A DNA stretch of 64,000 bases from Nageia nagi (GCA_050084985.1 JBITNC010000001.1:108686001-108750000), one strand, 5' to 3'; numbered from the stretch's first letter, positions 11,591 through 23,944 are shown. Translations and numbers: made by a program. The notes: generated from the sequence alone by a model not told the origin.

Positions 11591-12900
11591 GGAATGCAAA
11601 TTTACCTCATCACCTGATAATGTTTTAAGTAGATCCGTTGATGGGAATAGGTAATTCCCAAGATCTAGTAACATCTTGTAACTTGAATGCATTATTTTGC
11701 ATGGCCTAGGTAATGGTATAGGGTCCCCTCCAAAGAGAGTCAAATTTTTGGTATCTTTTGAGTCTTGTTCTTTCCTCATCCCATTTGAGGATAATATTGC
11801 CCAATTTAAACTTCACCTAGGAAAACTTTTTCTTATCAAACCACCTCTTGATGATGTGTTGGTGATGCTAGAATGACTGATATGCTTTGTTGCAATCTTC
11901 CTCCAATTTTAGGAGCTAATTATATCTAGAGTGTAATCGCTCAAAGTCATGGTATTCCATTTCTTGTAGGATTTTTAAAGTTGGTAACTTCATATGTACT
12001 AGCAATACTAGTCTTTTTCCATATACCAATACATATGGGGATATCTTTATTATTGATTTTATATTGATTCTACCAACCAATAATGTATAGTCAAACTATG
12101 TATGCCACTATCTTGGATTCCCTTTAATTATTCTCTTGATGATCCAGATTAGATTTTTATTAGTTGATTTAGCTAACCCATTACCCTATGGGTAATAGTT
12201 TGAAGAGAATAACCAATAGATTCCATATTAAGCTACAAAGCTTGATAAATTACCTTTGATAAATGCTAGACCATTATCTAACACTATAGTTTGTGGGATT
12301 CCAAAGTGGGTGATAATTCTTTTAATCATTTCCATTACCACTTCTTGATCTAAATTTTTCCATGGCATTAGCTCTAACCATCTAGTGAAGTAGTCTATTG
12401 TAGTTAAAATAAATTTGTGGACTACTGAGGAATTAGTGTTTATGACATCAACAAAGTCCATACCCCACTATTTAAAAGGCTCTTCAACTATCATAGGTTT
12501 GAGAGGCATGGCAACTTGTCTTCTTTTTCTCACAAATCTATTGCATTTATCACATTCCCATGCAATCTTAAATGAATCCTGAAATATAGTGGGCTAGTAG
12601 TATCTAGCTTGTAACACTTTTGTTGTTGTAGTTGGTCCACTATAATGCCCACCAAAGAATTTGTAATAAAATTCATGTAGTATCCTTTAGGATTCATCTT
12701 CAATCATGCATTTGAGAAGGGTTTGATCAAATTTTTTTCTATATAAGTGATTATCTATCATGAAAAATTTAAGGGCATGCAACCTAAATCTCCCTTTTTA
12801 GAATCTATCTAGAGCTTCAGGGCACTTACCTATTTGAAAATATATAATAATTTGCTAGATCCAATTATTTTCTTGATTAAGTTACTACTATTCTTCCACT
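11590..12900 (-). pseudogene. Integrase of element X
   Basis: On the minus strand the zinc-binding region appears near 12660-12520 (FGGHYSG, then a CDKCNRF Cys pair). The catalytic core follows in the open piece 12461-12228: GMDFVDV has the first Asp and VLDNGLAF the second. The glutamate segment is degraded near 12190-12150 (NGLAKSTNKN; the usual A-E-S-T Glu position reads Lys). The C-terminal part at about 11830-11600 includes a KFKLGNIILKW stretch and an LWRGPY-type motif. Several stops and frame changes make it non-functional. It would have joined element cDNA to host DNA. Confidence 0.83.
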
Positions 12901-12984
12901 AGAGCAATCATATATGAAGTTTCAACCATATTTTCATAGAAATCTCTACCTCTAATCAACTTGGGTGGCTTGATCTCTACATCA

Positions 12985-14565
12985 TATTCCATTATCTTAG
13001 TGATCCAACTAGCTCTTCTTTCACCTAGATCACTTTGTATAATGTAATTTTTACATCTATATGAATAGTATATACAAGGATTCTATTGTGAGAGACATAA
13101 TGTTTAAACTTTTTAAGTCCTTTCATAATGGAAAACACTTATTTTTCAATAAATGACTACCTTTGTTGGTGTTGATACAGTGTCTAACTATGAAAGGCAA
13201 TTGGGTGTTCCTCATTATTATCATCCTTTTGTGCAAGAATTGTAGCAATGCTTCTATCTAATCCATGTGTAGACATGATGAAATATTTTGACATATTAGG
13301 ATTTTTGAGTACAGGAGCTTCTATTATAGCCATTTTTTATCTCTTTGAAGGCTACTTTTGCTTCATAAGACCAAAAAAATACATCTTTTTTAGCATTGAA
13401 GTGATTGGAGATATAATTCTTGAAAAATTATTAATAAATTTTCAAACAAAATTGATCTAACCAAGGAATGACTATAAGGCCTTCTTATTAGAGGGATGTG
13501 GAAATGCCTCTATAGCTTTTACTCTATTTGGGTCAATTGCTAGCCCCTCTTTTGAGATAATATGCCCAAGTAACTTTTCTTGATTAACCATAAATACTAA
13601 CTTTTTTGGGTTGATTGAAATGCCAAGTTTCATGCACTTTTCAAAGATTGATCTTACATGTTCTAGGTGATCACTTCTACTTTTGGATAATATAATGATA
13701 TCATCTAGATAGATCAATATAATCTTATGTATCAGCTCTCCAAATGCATGATACATGGCTCTTTGGAAAGTAGCTCTTGCATTAGAAAGACCAAATGGCA
13801 TCCTTTGAAAAGTAAATATGGTCCATTTAGTTGTAAATTCTATCTTGAACTAATCTTTATCCTTCAACCAAATTTAGTTAAATCCTAAGTAACCATCTAT
13901 CATTGAAAAATAGCAAGCTTTGGCTACTGTATGCAGGATTTGCTCCATAGGAGGGAGAGGATAATTATCTTTTAGGGACACTTTATTCAAATTTCTAAGA
14001 TCAACATAGAGTCTAATTTCTCCATTTTTCTTTCTCATAGGAACTAAATTTGTAATCTAAGAAGAATTCTTGATGGGATAAATAATTTTTGAATCTAGGA
14101 GCTTGATTAACTCCTATTTTATAGCTTCTCCTATTTTTGAATTTACAAGTCTCTATTTTTTCCTATATGGTTTAGCTTCTGGTTCAAGCTCAACTGTGTG
14201 TTGGATGATATCTTTATCATTTTTCTTAAGATCATCATAAGTGCAAGAAGTCACCTAGGAAAACTCATGATAAACCTAAGACATAGCAACCTTTTCTTCA
14301 TCAGAATATTTTAAACCAACTTTTATGAATTTACTAGGTTCTACCTCTAACTCAATGTAATATGATCAAAGACTTAGCCCTCAGGACATCTTTTGAATCA
14401 AATAGGATTTCAAAAGAGAGTAATCCTTTTGGTACTATATTATTTCTAATTTTAATGACATCTAATTCTTTGAAATAATTAGGCATCTCTTAAGCACCAA
14501 AAGTGTGAGTCATTGCTTCATCTACTAGGAAATTGACAATATGCTTATCAAAATCAAATACCTAC
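12985..14565 (-). pseudogene. RT and RNase H of element X
   Basis: A linker (14565-14220) leads to the RT. The motif KKNGEIRLYVDLRNLNK lies near 14025, a FSMIDGYLGFN segment near 13890 and MPFGLSNARATF in the open piece 13801-13472. The intact catalytic box IYLDDIIILSK and LLGHIISKEGL follow. RNase H comes next at about 13330-12990 (a LDRSIATILAQKDDNNEE stretch). The RT lies in nearly continuous frame for over 100 residues and is one of the better preserved coding stretches here. It converts element RNA to DNA. The order (aRH before, RH after) makes X a two-RNase-H element. Confidence 0.87.
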
Positions 14566-15194
14566 TAGAAGTGTGCAAAATTAGGTACTAAAGGCCTACA
14601 TTGAAATTTGACTTCAAGAGCCCCTCTTTTATGATGAGTAGGGTTATAATGTGCTCCTCTTCTAGCAAGTGCATCAGCTACTTGGTTGTGCTTTTTAGGA
14701 ATAAATACAAAAATGATAGCCAAAAATGACTCTAATAAATCCCACACTCTATTCTTATAGGTTTTCAGATAATGGTGCTTTGCATTGATCTAATTTCTAA
14801 CTTGCTTGATGAATAACTCAAAATCACAATGAAAAATTAGACATCTAATACCTATACTAATTGCTTTAGATAGTCCTAAGTAAAGGGCTTCATACTTAGT
14901 AGCATTTTTTATACATATCCATGTGAATTGAAAGGAGAATCTTTTGGTAACCCCTTTTGAAGATTTGAAGACCACTTCAGCTCCACATCCATGTCTACAT
15001 CAAGAACCATCAAAATATGTCATCCATACCTCATATTCTTTATCATTAGTAACTAAAACTAATTGAACTTTATCATATAGATAATAATTACCCACACTAG
15101 CATCTATAACTTGATAATTTAGATCATTGGTAGATAGAACTTCAATTATCAATAGTGATTCCCTTAGTGTGTCATTTTCAAATATTTCCATTGG
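14566..15194 (-). pseudogene. Archaeal-type RNase H (aRH) between protease and RT
   Basis: Reading on in the protease frame, interrupted only by stop codons, this segment ends its N-terminal part in WMTYFDGS. It continues with a GCGAEVVFKS strand, NATKYEALYLGLSKAI, a HCDFELFIKQV segment and HNQVADALARR. These are the hallmarks of the plant/archaeal-type RNase H found as a second RNase H in Tat-lineage elements (D, E, D and the final HNxxADxLA). Open pieces 15000-15191, 14790-14975 and 14565-14747 are all in one frame. The stops between them are TAG or TGA codons of the kind left by C-to-T change. The domain would remove RNA from the RNA:DNA hybrid. Confidence 0.85.
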
Positions 15195-16065
15195 TTATGG
15201 ATCATTTATGCAATTTACTTCATTGATTCTCTTAAGATGGATAGTTTTAGTGCCCTTATTCAAAATCTTTACTTGTTTATTTTGGAAGGGAAGTAGAAGA
15301 TGACTATAGTCTAAGGCTAGATACCCTTCCGATTTAGTAGTAAATTCTCTAGAAAGATAAATTCTAAGGAAAGGTGGAAGATCAACTACAATAATATCTT
15401 GGACAACATGAATATTAGGAAAAGCATTCAAGGTTATTTGAACACCTTTAACACTACCAACAACATCAACTAAGGAAGAATCTAATCGTATGACATCATA
15501 AATGCATATTGTAATGTAGAATTTTATTTCATTTAGAATAGCTTTGGGGATAATAGTTATGGAAACTCTAGTATCAATCATATAATTGTTTACTACCCAA
15601 CCTTCTAATCTCAGGGATAAATAGAAAGGTGTGGGTCTTATTACACCTATTGGAGCTAGAGGGACAACTTTAGACATAGCATAGATAAGATTTTATTCAT
15701 TTATCTTCTACTATTTCTTAATTTTAAGGCTTATTGCAAAAGATCTAATTGACCTAACATCTTTAATGCATCAAACATTATCATCCTAGAAGGAGTTTTC
15801 TTCAATTATTCCATGATATTATATAGAATATATGGGATGGACTTACTTGGTTTAGCTTATTGATTTGCTTTGAAATGTTGAGTAATCTTTTCTTTATGAT
15901 AATCAGTGATAAAAGGATATCTCAACATGTGAGGTCTCTCCTTCTTTGGGACTTATTTTCTTATTGAAGTGGGCTTTATTTCACCTAGGGCACTAGTACT
16001 TGGGTTTAATAAAATAGTACCTAAATTAAATAGGACTTCTATTTAGTGGTGCATAGACATAACTA
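15195..16065 (-). pseudogene. Protease region and gag tail of element X
   Basis: The 160-codon open stretch 15195-15677 carries a retropepsin-like fold. Its active-site loop reads YMIDTRVSITIIP where a D-T/S-G-A box is expected, so the Gly is replaced by Arg; a strand VVDLPPFLRIYLSREF follows. Upstream (15700-16065) is decayed coding sequence of the gag-PR linker type (an RYPFITDYHKEKITQHF stretch near 15900). It runs into the inverted X copy. The protease would process the gag-pol polyprotein. Confidence 0.75.
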
Positions 16066-19000
16066 GTAGGGCTATCAGATAGGAATGTTCAAGAACCTAG
16101 AGGATGGAGATGAGTCAAAGCTAGGGTTTGAAGCAATATTGGCCTACTCCCCTGACTCTATTGTCCAAGCATTTTCTATCCTAACTTACTAGACCTTTCA
16201 TATAAAAAAACAAATTGGTTTAAAAAGAGAGAAGAATGAATTCTATGTTAATAAACATAAGATGATAAATTGGATTGCTAAGTGATATTAGGATCATAGA
16301 GTGAAATAACTATTCATAAGCTATGAGATAGACCTATTTGAAAGGAAAAGGATAGAGAAGTGTTCTAGGCATTGGTAGTTATTTTGGAAAAGAAAACTCA
16401 AATTGAAGTAAATGAAGCCATGGTACGTATGGCTTATAATATCATAGATGCTCATGTCTGCTATGACTTTCCAACTTTCATTGCTCATAAAATAAAGAGA
16501 TTTATTTAAAATTAAAAAATCAAACTTCAAATAGTTTTCATATCTTTGGTGGCTCTTGGCCCATCAAAATCTTTATAAACATGTAGAGGTGGGGTTGCTA
16601 GTTCAACTGATGGATCCTAAAGCTAGACCAGTGCTAATTGACTTGATTGTGCTAGTTTTGAGTAATTTGCATGAATCATTATACAAGCTCATGAATACAT
16701 TCTATGTAATAATAGTGCACATTTTGACCAAAATACTCCCTAGTAGATTATGCAATAGTTTAATGCAAGAGCTACAAGAAGGAAATAAACTCAATGACTA
16801 GTACTCCCTAAAAGACTACACTATGATAATGAGGTATAGGTATTTTAAAAACCCCTTTTTCTCACCCAAGTATGTAACCCTTTAGTTGTATTCAATAGAT
16901 ATGGGAAGGAAATTTTATGCCATTGAGATCGAGTATGGATCTGGGGGTAGTTTTAAATCTATTATAGATATACCAACTTCTACTAAAAATTTCATTCTTT
17001 TAGAAGTAGGTTATAAAGATAGCATAATAGAATTCCTTGTATATAATTTGAAATTAGATATGGCAAAAATTCCATGGATGTATGACCCTTCAAGAGAAAT
17101 GACTAAAGTAATAAGGTCAACTAAGAAGTGTCTAGCATTTGCCCATGAGCATAGACCTCATGTGGAATATTTTGTAAATAAAAATGAGCAAGAAGTAGAA
17201 ATATATCTTGAATGGGAGTTCACACCTCTGAAAAAGGCTTGGATGGTCCTTGAAGGAACCAAAAAAATGGGAAAATAATAGGCAAGATTTTTCCCTCAAC
17301 CTAGAAATACCTGCCTAGTTAATAGGTTTTGAGTGGGGCCCTAATAAAATATATTATTTTAGAAAATTTAGATTTGAGTATATAACAAATATTCATCATA
17401 TCAAGAGTGAATTATTTGAAAAATTTAAATATGACAAGTTTTGGGAGATTGAATATGCTAAAGACCCTATGTCAGAAATAGGATAGTCTCTTCCTCTAAA
17501 TTTTCAAGGAAAATCTATCATAGAGTTGAGGCAAGCATAGATTGGACAACCATTCAAATTAGTAAAGCCTTCAAAGAAGGGAGAAAAAAATCCCTTAGAC
17601 ACTACCACCACTTATCAAAAGCCTTCTCCAAAAAAAAGAAGGAGATTTCAAACCCTTGCTAAGAAAAAAAGACCCCAAATAAAGATTAAAAAAACCTATT
17701 AAAAATCCCCACACCACTCAACAATGATCATAAAGGAATACACCTTCACCTCCAAAAATCATAGAAGAAACTTTAGAGGTTGTGGAAAAAGAGGCAAAAA
17801 GTTTTAATACAGAGGAATTGTGAGAGTCTTAAGATGTAGACATTGGTTTCCAATAAGAAGTTTTGAAATAAGAAGAAACCTTGAAAAAGGAATATGTGTA
17901 GGTTCAATAAGGTGGGGGAATGTACTTAGAGCTAGTAGATCTACAATAGCTACACTTGGAGGTGGAATGAGTGATGATGGTGATGATGATGATGAAACTA
18001 GGAGAAAAAGAGACTTCAACCCAATGGATTAAAATGATGATAATTATAAGATCATGGATAAGGTAAAGAAAGAGATAGAAATTCAAAATCTTACACCTCC
18101 CAAGCAATAAAAATCTACACAATAGGTCATGGCATCTACCTTAGGTGCAATTACTCCTTCCCATTCTTTAATTCCTATAGTCTTTGAGAAAGAGATTAAA
18201 TCCATTTTTTCTACACAAATTATAGATCCCATTGATTGCAAAACTTTTATTAATAAACCTCCTATTCTCCTTGAGCAACAATAAACATTTTTGAGTAAAG
18301 TGATAGAAATGAGAGAAATTAAAGTAGCACAGATGTCTTTCAAAGAAGGACACCTAGATACTACTCCCATGACAATAATTGATATAAATATACAAAGTGC
18401 TCTAGCAATTGATTAGTCCAATTTTCTTGTAAATATTTCAATGGTGATTGGTAAAAGTATTCAAGTATAAGAAAGACTACTCCCTTAAAGAAAAAATATG
18501 GTTGAGTTGCAAAATAAAAATAAAGACTTGATGGTAAAGCTTGATAAGTAGAAGTTAGAATTTGAAAAATCTTAACAACAGCAAAGGTTGAGTTAGACAA
18601 TGATAATCAAATAATACAAGATCTTAAAGCTTAGGTTACAATCATAGATACTCAAAAGGTCAACCAAGTTGAGGCTAAGCTACAAACTATCATTGTTGCT
18701 AACAAAGTATTATCTAATGATAATTCAAGTTTATTATTGGTCATAATATATTTCAAAAAATCCTTAGTGCAGCAAGTCAAAGATATAATGGTGACATTAT
18801 CATACTTACATCTGTTAAAAGAATAAGCACTCCAAGCAATTAAGTAATTCAACACACAAATTACTTTTCATTAGCTAGCTTTAGATATTATGAAGTTAGT
18901 TTTAGAGAAAATGTAGAGTTGGTTAAGAGTATTAACTAAGGACATAGCAACCATTACTCCCAAACCTAGACAATCATATTTATGGATGATTTGGGATATA

Positions 19001-19553
19001 TGTAAACTCCAAAATTTGGTGTTCAACATGGAAATTGGTAAGCATTATCTTATAATAGAGCTAGGATTCATTAATAAATTCTTTAATTCTTTGATTGAGA
19101 TGAAAGCTAGCAAATTATGGGAAGAATAGAATGTATAGGGTAGTCCTACCAATTAGGTAGCTAATACCATTCAATTCTTTGACTAGTCTTTTTCTGAGGA
19201 GTAGATCTTAGATTTACAATGAATAAATGACCTAAATCAAGAGGTAATTACAAGCTCCTTGCATGCTTTGAGGTTAGAGAATATTTTGATGGGCTTTAGA
19301 GTAGATACTATATAGATTTAAGCATCCCTTATTCTATCCTAAGTTGATTGTTAAGATCTTAAGGATTTAAATAAGAAGATGCACCCATTCTTTTTAGCAA
19401 AGTTGATTCCACCACTTGAAACCCCTACCAAATCTACATTTGAATAAGCTACTAGAAGTAGCAAGTAGTGGGTCCTATTCTCTAGTAAGCAACAACTCTA
19501 AAGAGTTACCAGAAGATTCTATTATTTTAGAATCACACTCTGATTTGGGGTAG
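16066..19553 (+). pseudogene. X 3' ORF, second copy, N-terminally truncated
   Basis: The homologous reading starts in the YQIGMFK segment (about residue 95 of the minus copy) and ends at a TAG at 19551-19553. The best open pieces are 16556-16801 and 16886-17278, the latter with MYDPSREMTKVIRSTKK and a KAWMVLEG end. The Lys-rich SPKK-like region lies near 17610-17700, and the Asp-rich tract with FNPMD near 17965-18030. A coiled-coil stretch rich in K, E and L is at 18480-18700, and a serine-rich tail ends ESHSDLG at the stop. Function unknown. The shared motifs among three copies show that the ORF was under selection when the family was active. Confidence 0.75.
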
Positions 19554-19666
19554 TACATTATCATTCTTTTATTCTTTCATTCTTTTCACAAATTCTATCT
19601 ATTTTAAGTATATCCCATTTGACATAAAATCTAGCTTTGCTATGAGCTCTTAATTTGAAGAATTTT

Positions 19667-19999
19667 TGGAGTTGTGTAAATATAAAGTGTTTAAAAGTTG
19701 TGTACATACAAAGTGTTTAGGAGTTGTGTAAATACTAAGCATTTAGGAGTTATGTAAATACAAAGTGTTTGCAAGTTTTGTAAATGCAAAGTGTATAGGA
19801 GTTGTGTAAATAAAAAGTGTTTGAGATTTGTGTAAATACAAAAGTTTTTAGGAGTTATGAAAATAAAAAATGTTTAGGATTTATGTAAATACAAAGTGTC
19901 TAGGAGTTGTGTAAATACAAAGTGTCAGAGAGTTGTGTAAATACAAAGTATCCAAGAGTTATGTAAATACAAAGTATCTAAGAGTTGTGTAAATATAGG
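19667..19999 (+). repeat. 26-bp tandem array in the second X LTR
   Basis: About 13 units of the same 26-bp motif as at 4019-4435, more diverged here and with one unit stretched by one or two bases. Unit number differs between copies. Confidence 0.83.
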
Positions 20000-20758
20000 T
20001 CCAATATATTAAACAAATCTTGCTAATTTTGAGCAATGAAATCAAAGTTTTTGGTAAAAATCAATAGGTCCTAGAATAGGCAATTGCAGGTGAAGATTCA
20101 CAAAGATATCAAATAGAGCCCATCAATTAAGTGATAATGTCATAATTTTTGGCAAAAATTAGCAAGTATTGAAAGATCAAGACCATAAATAATGCCTAAA
20201 AAAAGGAAATGAGATCTATCAAACTATGGTAAGAGTAATGGATAAGAAGTAACACTTAGGTCCACTTGATCTTAAGTGTTTGACCCTTGAGGCCCTATTA
20301 ATGTGTTAATTACACCTCAATTCTACATAATAGTGGTAGTTACTTCTCAAAGTAATATGATATATTATTAACAAATCCCCATTACTATATTTATTCATAA
20401 CTATAGTATGGATAATCAATAGTTGTAGAGAAGTAGATAGCTATCGATAGAGCACAGTGCTAGATTGTACCTATCAAATTATAGACAAGTAATTTTTCAA
20501 TCATCTATAGTGTCATTTTTAATCAACTATAGGGCTAATCAAGGAGTATTAAATGACATGTTAGAAGAATTGCAGCTCTATGAGAATGACTATTTGGAAA
20601 TTACAAATTCCCAGATAGCCATGCTATTAGTACTTGTTCACTATGTAATCTAACATAGTTGTAGTATTTACTATGAATAGTTTTCTATGCTAGCCATATT
20701 CAAGATATGTAATTATGTATATTAATGAGATACAACCACCCATTAGTGGAGAAAGATG

Positions 20759-20767
20759 TATAAATGG
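20759..20767 (+). promoter_or_regulatory. TATA box of the second X LTR
   Basis: TATAAATGG at the position that aligns with TATAAATAG of the minus copy (5679-5687), about 500 bp before the LTR end. Confidence 0.55.
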
Positions 20768-21269
20768 TAAATTATTAGAAATTAAAAAGGTCAAACATTT
20801 TAGCAAATTTTCCCATACTTGTAAGATGCTTTCACATATGATAATACAAATAAACAATGTTTTTCCCTCCTAGAATAGGTGGCTATTTATTACTTTTGTG
20901 AATGTTATGTGTGAGATGTTTTTTTAAAATTATGGTAATGAATTGTGATTATGAGAACCCAGGGGTAAGATAGTTTGCTATTCTTCATCTTGGCTATGGA
21001 TTACTACGTGTGTTGCAATGCTTAGGTTGTATATTTCTTATTTTAGTTTTATTTCAGTTCTTTATCTCTTTTTGTAACTCCCTACCTTTATATCTCTTTC
21101 TTGATACTTTACACCTTCATAATAAATAGGAACCAACCTATAATATATATATTGAGTATAAAACTAACACAAGCACATTCCCACCACCTTTTACTCTCTC
21201 AAGGAACCTACTATTGTGGGCAGTGTAGAACACAACCAGACCAAACCCCCTGAGGTTACACTATACTGG

Positions 21270-21715
21270 TAGATAAGAAGCTTAATAAATTGAGTTTGTT
21301 CTTCTTATGTGAAGAATTTTCCAAGTAAGATTATCTTTTGTTCATAATATTTTTCACCAATATCAACCTCAATAGTCTCTTCAATTAACATGTTTGGGGT
21401 ATCATCTAATTATGATAAAATAGGGACTAGATTAAGCTCATCTTCCTCATTATTTAAGTTATTGTTATTAACATATTCTTCTATGTTTAAAATGGTATTA
21501 TCATTATCATTAAAGTTAGAAGAATAATAACCAAAATAACATTCCATATTTATAAATGAAGGATAAAAATCTTTGTAGCATGGAGAAAGATGACCATAGC
21601 CCCTAAGATAATTGACTATAGATTCATCACTTGGAAAATAATCTAAAAAAATAAGAGAAGATTCTTGTGAAAAATTAATTTGATATAGATTAATAGGCAT
21701 ATGATCCATTAAAAA
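21270..21715 (-). pseudogene. Tat-type PR-RT linker fragment
   Basis: The open piece 21410-21709 (99 codons, acidic and Asn-rich) and its continuation to about 21275 read on the minus strand to an IEETIEVDIGEKYYEQKI segment and LLGKFFT. This resembles the stretch upstream of RT in T1 near 45040 (KETIEVDLSDDPNN, then LGKYFT). No RT follows; the fragment is cut by the X LTR on one side and runs into repeat B at 21716 on the other. Confidence 0.65.
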
Positions 21716-21777
21716 TTATAAAATCTAAATTATGATTTACTATAATAAATATTAATTTACAATAAAAAACAAAATTT
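21716..21777 (+). repeat. Repeat B, left target-site flank of T1
   Basis: The core AATTATGATTTACTATAATAAATATTAATTTACAATA-type stretch matches 57961-57997 with one mismatch over ~37 bases. In the 57.9-kb copy this runs straight into the sequence that flanks T1 on its right (52249 onward), so the two halves of repeat B bracket T1. Confidence 0.65.
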
Positions 21778-22672
21778 AGTACTGCCCAAAAAATAATCCT
21801 ATTAGCAAACAAAACAAAGCATGTTACAACCAACAACAATTCTTTTATTGAATTTTAAATAGACCTCAATAATCAATTTACAATGACAAATCTCTTATCA
21901 ATTTATGATGTATGATAGTGCCTTGTATAATAAAGGATTTTTGTTTGTAAAGGTAGATACAAGCTCCCTTAAGACTCCTTTAAATGAGCATATCAATGTA
22001 TGCAAGCCTTTAATAGTGTCTCCAAAAATTTGCAAGAAAATGTTGATGATGATCTTTGATTTCTCAATAGTCTTCTAGCTTTATGTTGCTCAAACCAGCT
22101 ACCATGCACTTGCAAATCCTACACATGCACAAATAAGAAACATATCAAATATACTTGTGCACATAGTTAAAAACATATGAAAGTATAATGTAATGTAAGT
22201 ATGAAAGAATGAAAAAAATGTAATGCAATTACCTACTGCAAGTCTGAATGTATTTTAGTAGAGTATTATTGTATAAAACTTGGATCCTTTTCTCCTTATG
22301 AAAGGTTTAACTTATAGAGTTTTGGGATGGACAAAGTTGCTATTTTAGAGACAAATATAGGATAAAAAAGCTCATCCAATCTTATCACAAGGTTTATCCA
22401 CATTGGGGAGGGTATAGGATCAAGGATAAGTCATTCAAGATTTGTTGGTTTGTTTCCTTGGGTACCCTAATTTTTCTATTTTTTCTTTGATTTTGCTAAC
22501 TTTAGAGTTGCTAGCATCCAAGTTCAAACACCAATGATTAGTATGGATTATCTATGTTTAGGAGTTAGATGTTAGTGTTTAATTAACTATAGTAAAAAAT
22601 TTTATTTAGTTTTAATTTTTCATTCCTCTTTTGCTTATCAAAAGAAGGGTGGGTCATTTTTAGGTGTGTACA
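21778..22672 (-). repeat. 3' LTR of T1
   Basis: On the minus strand it starts TGTACACACCTAAAAATG at 22672, directly after a polypurine tract, and matches the 5' LTR at 51364-52248 (TGTAGACATCCAAAAATG start) through its length. Its last bases have lost the CA (now CT). Confidence 0.78.
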
Positions 22673-22687
22673 TTTTGTCCTTTTTTT
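22673..22687 (-). other. Polypurine tract of T1
   Basis: AAAAAAAGGACAAAA on the minus strand abuts the LTR start TGTACACACC. This placement marks 21778-22672 as a 3' LTR. Confidence 0.7.
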
Positions 22688-23479
22688 GAAATACCCAACA
22701 TTTTATAGGTGGGGATTATTTCAAGAAACTAAGCCTATCTAAAAGAGGGGGAGCAATCAAGTTCTAAACTTGCTTCCTTGACCTTGGGTCAAAATTTTGA
22801 ATAAACCTATTATCTATGAATAAGCTAAATTTGAGTGATTGGATTATGACTAAATATGTTTTTTATTCTTTTACATTTGACATGTTTTGAAAGCATTTGG
22901 GTTTTAATGCAAAGTATAACTTAGGCATTTATCACTATATAGTTGTGTTGTGTTTGTAGGAGATAGATGGAGTCTTAGCCATTAGGCATATGCCATAGCT
23001 AGTGTGTGATAAAGAAGCCCCTTTGTGGATACAATGTTTTGATCATTTTGCTCTTGTTCTAGCAAATAGGTTTCTTGATGATCTTAATAAAAAGTTCATC
23101 TAACAATTTTAATCATATGAAAACCTATCCTTCTTTTCTCTATTAAAATAAGGGTCATTTTTTGAATTCAAAGTTACTCAATAGTTTTATATTTTTCAAA
23201 GCATTTTGCTTAGATCAAGTTTAACAAGTGAAAAACTTGCTTATATTTTGTCTTTGACATGCATTTTTTTATTTTTTTAGGGTTTTATAGATATATTAAT
23301 TTATAGGTTTTTTTATTATTTTATATTATTTTTGGATATTCTTGATATGAGAAGTTCTTGAGTGCAAGTATTTTGTCTATATTTTGCATTAGTTCATTAG
23401 AAATCTAGACTAAATTTTAGATTAGAAACATAATTTAGATTTTCATGTATTTTTTCCCTTAGTTGATTATTATTGGTTG
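22688..23479. other. Non-coding stretch between PPT and antisense promoter
   Basis: AT-rich with long T runs and no ORF or repeat I can support. It lies upstream of the TATA box of the antisense PMD gene, so it may contain that gene's promoter. Confidence 0.4.
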
Positions 23480-23488
23480 TATAAAAGG
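23480..23488 (+). promoter_or_regulatory. Candidate promoter of the antisense PMD gene
   Basis: TATAAAAGG lies 457 bp upstream of the MPPKRRP start codon, on the strand opposite to T1. It is a near-consensus plant TATA box, but TATA-like strings are common in AT-rich DNA. Confidence 0.4.
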
Positions 23489-23944
23489 ATACAAAAAGAG
23501 TTACAAATGCCTTTAACTATTCTATTTTATTTCAAACTTTCTCATTAATATTTATAGTTAATCATAGTACTAAGAAGGCCTAAAATTTTTTTGACATTAT
23601 TTTGAAACTTTTTTGAATTTTTAAATTTTTAAGGGTTTTTCAATTTTAATAAAAAACTTTGGTAAGTGCATAGGGAGGAGCTCAAGTATTTCTCTTATTG
23701 AGATACCTAAAAAATATTGCATTGAAAGAGGATCTCTTCTTTTTTTTAAGTGATTGTTGGTAATTCTAATAGATTATCATCATATGCTAAGGATCATTGG
23801 CATTTAAAGGTGCAACCCATAAAAAATAAAAAACCACCTATCATTTTCATTCTTATCTTTTCCTAAGTGGTCAAAGCTCATTTTTCCTCTTGCTCCCACC
23901 CACTCCATTGCATGCATTTTATATTTAGTTGGATGCTAAACAAG

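Larger units (their letters stand above)
5182..16065 (-). mobile_element. Element X, 5'-truncated, minus strand
   Basis: In minus-strand reading order the element has a gag-tail/protease region (16065-15195), archaeal-type RNase H (15194-14566), RT and RNase H (14565-12985) and integrase (12900-11590). After these come a ~500-bp gap, a ~1300-codon ORF of unknown function (11091-7183) and the 3' LTR (7185-5182). The 5' LTR, leader and most of gag are missing; the element is cut at about 16065, where an inverted X fragment starts. The aRH between protease and RT is unusual: in classical Tat elements it lies after the RT-RH block. Exact LTR termini are unresolved. Confidence 0.8.
16066..21267 (+). 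mobile_element. X fragment, plus strand: ORFx 3' part plus LTR
   Basis: This is an inverted partial duplicate of 5182-11091: the X 3' ORF from about its residue 95 to its stop, then the LTR. No pol is attached. It abuts the minus-strand X element tail to tail at about 16065, giving two ~5-kb arms around a ~5-kb pol spacer. The sequence differs by many substitutions and small indels from the minus copy, so the arms are old or came from different X copies. Confidence 0.78.
19551..21267 (+). repeat. X-family LTR, second copy (~1.7 kb)
   Basis: The repeat starts next to the ORFx stop (GATTTGGGGTAGTAC) and ends at GGTTACACTATACT. It matches 3862-5160 directly and 5182-7185 in inverted orientation. 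The family's start and end do not show a clear TG...CA pair. TAGTA...TACTA would be one possible terminal inverted repeat, but I cannot prove it. Confidence 0.72.

Noticed and set aside
13248-13460. 70-codon plus-strand ORF
   Set aside because: It is antisense to the RNase H of element X.
17804-18600. Several overlapping 60-95 codon ORFs on both strands
   Set aside because: They lie in other frames of the X 3' ORF (plus strand), whose low-complexity acidic and coiled-coil region leaves antisense frames open.
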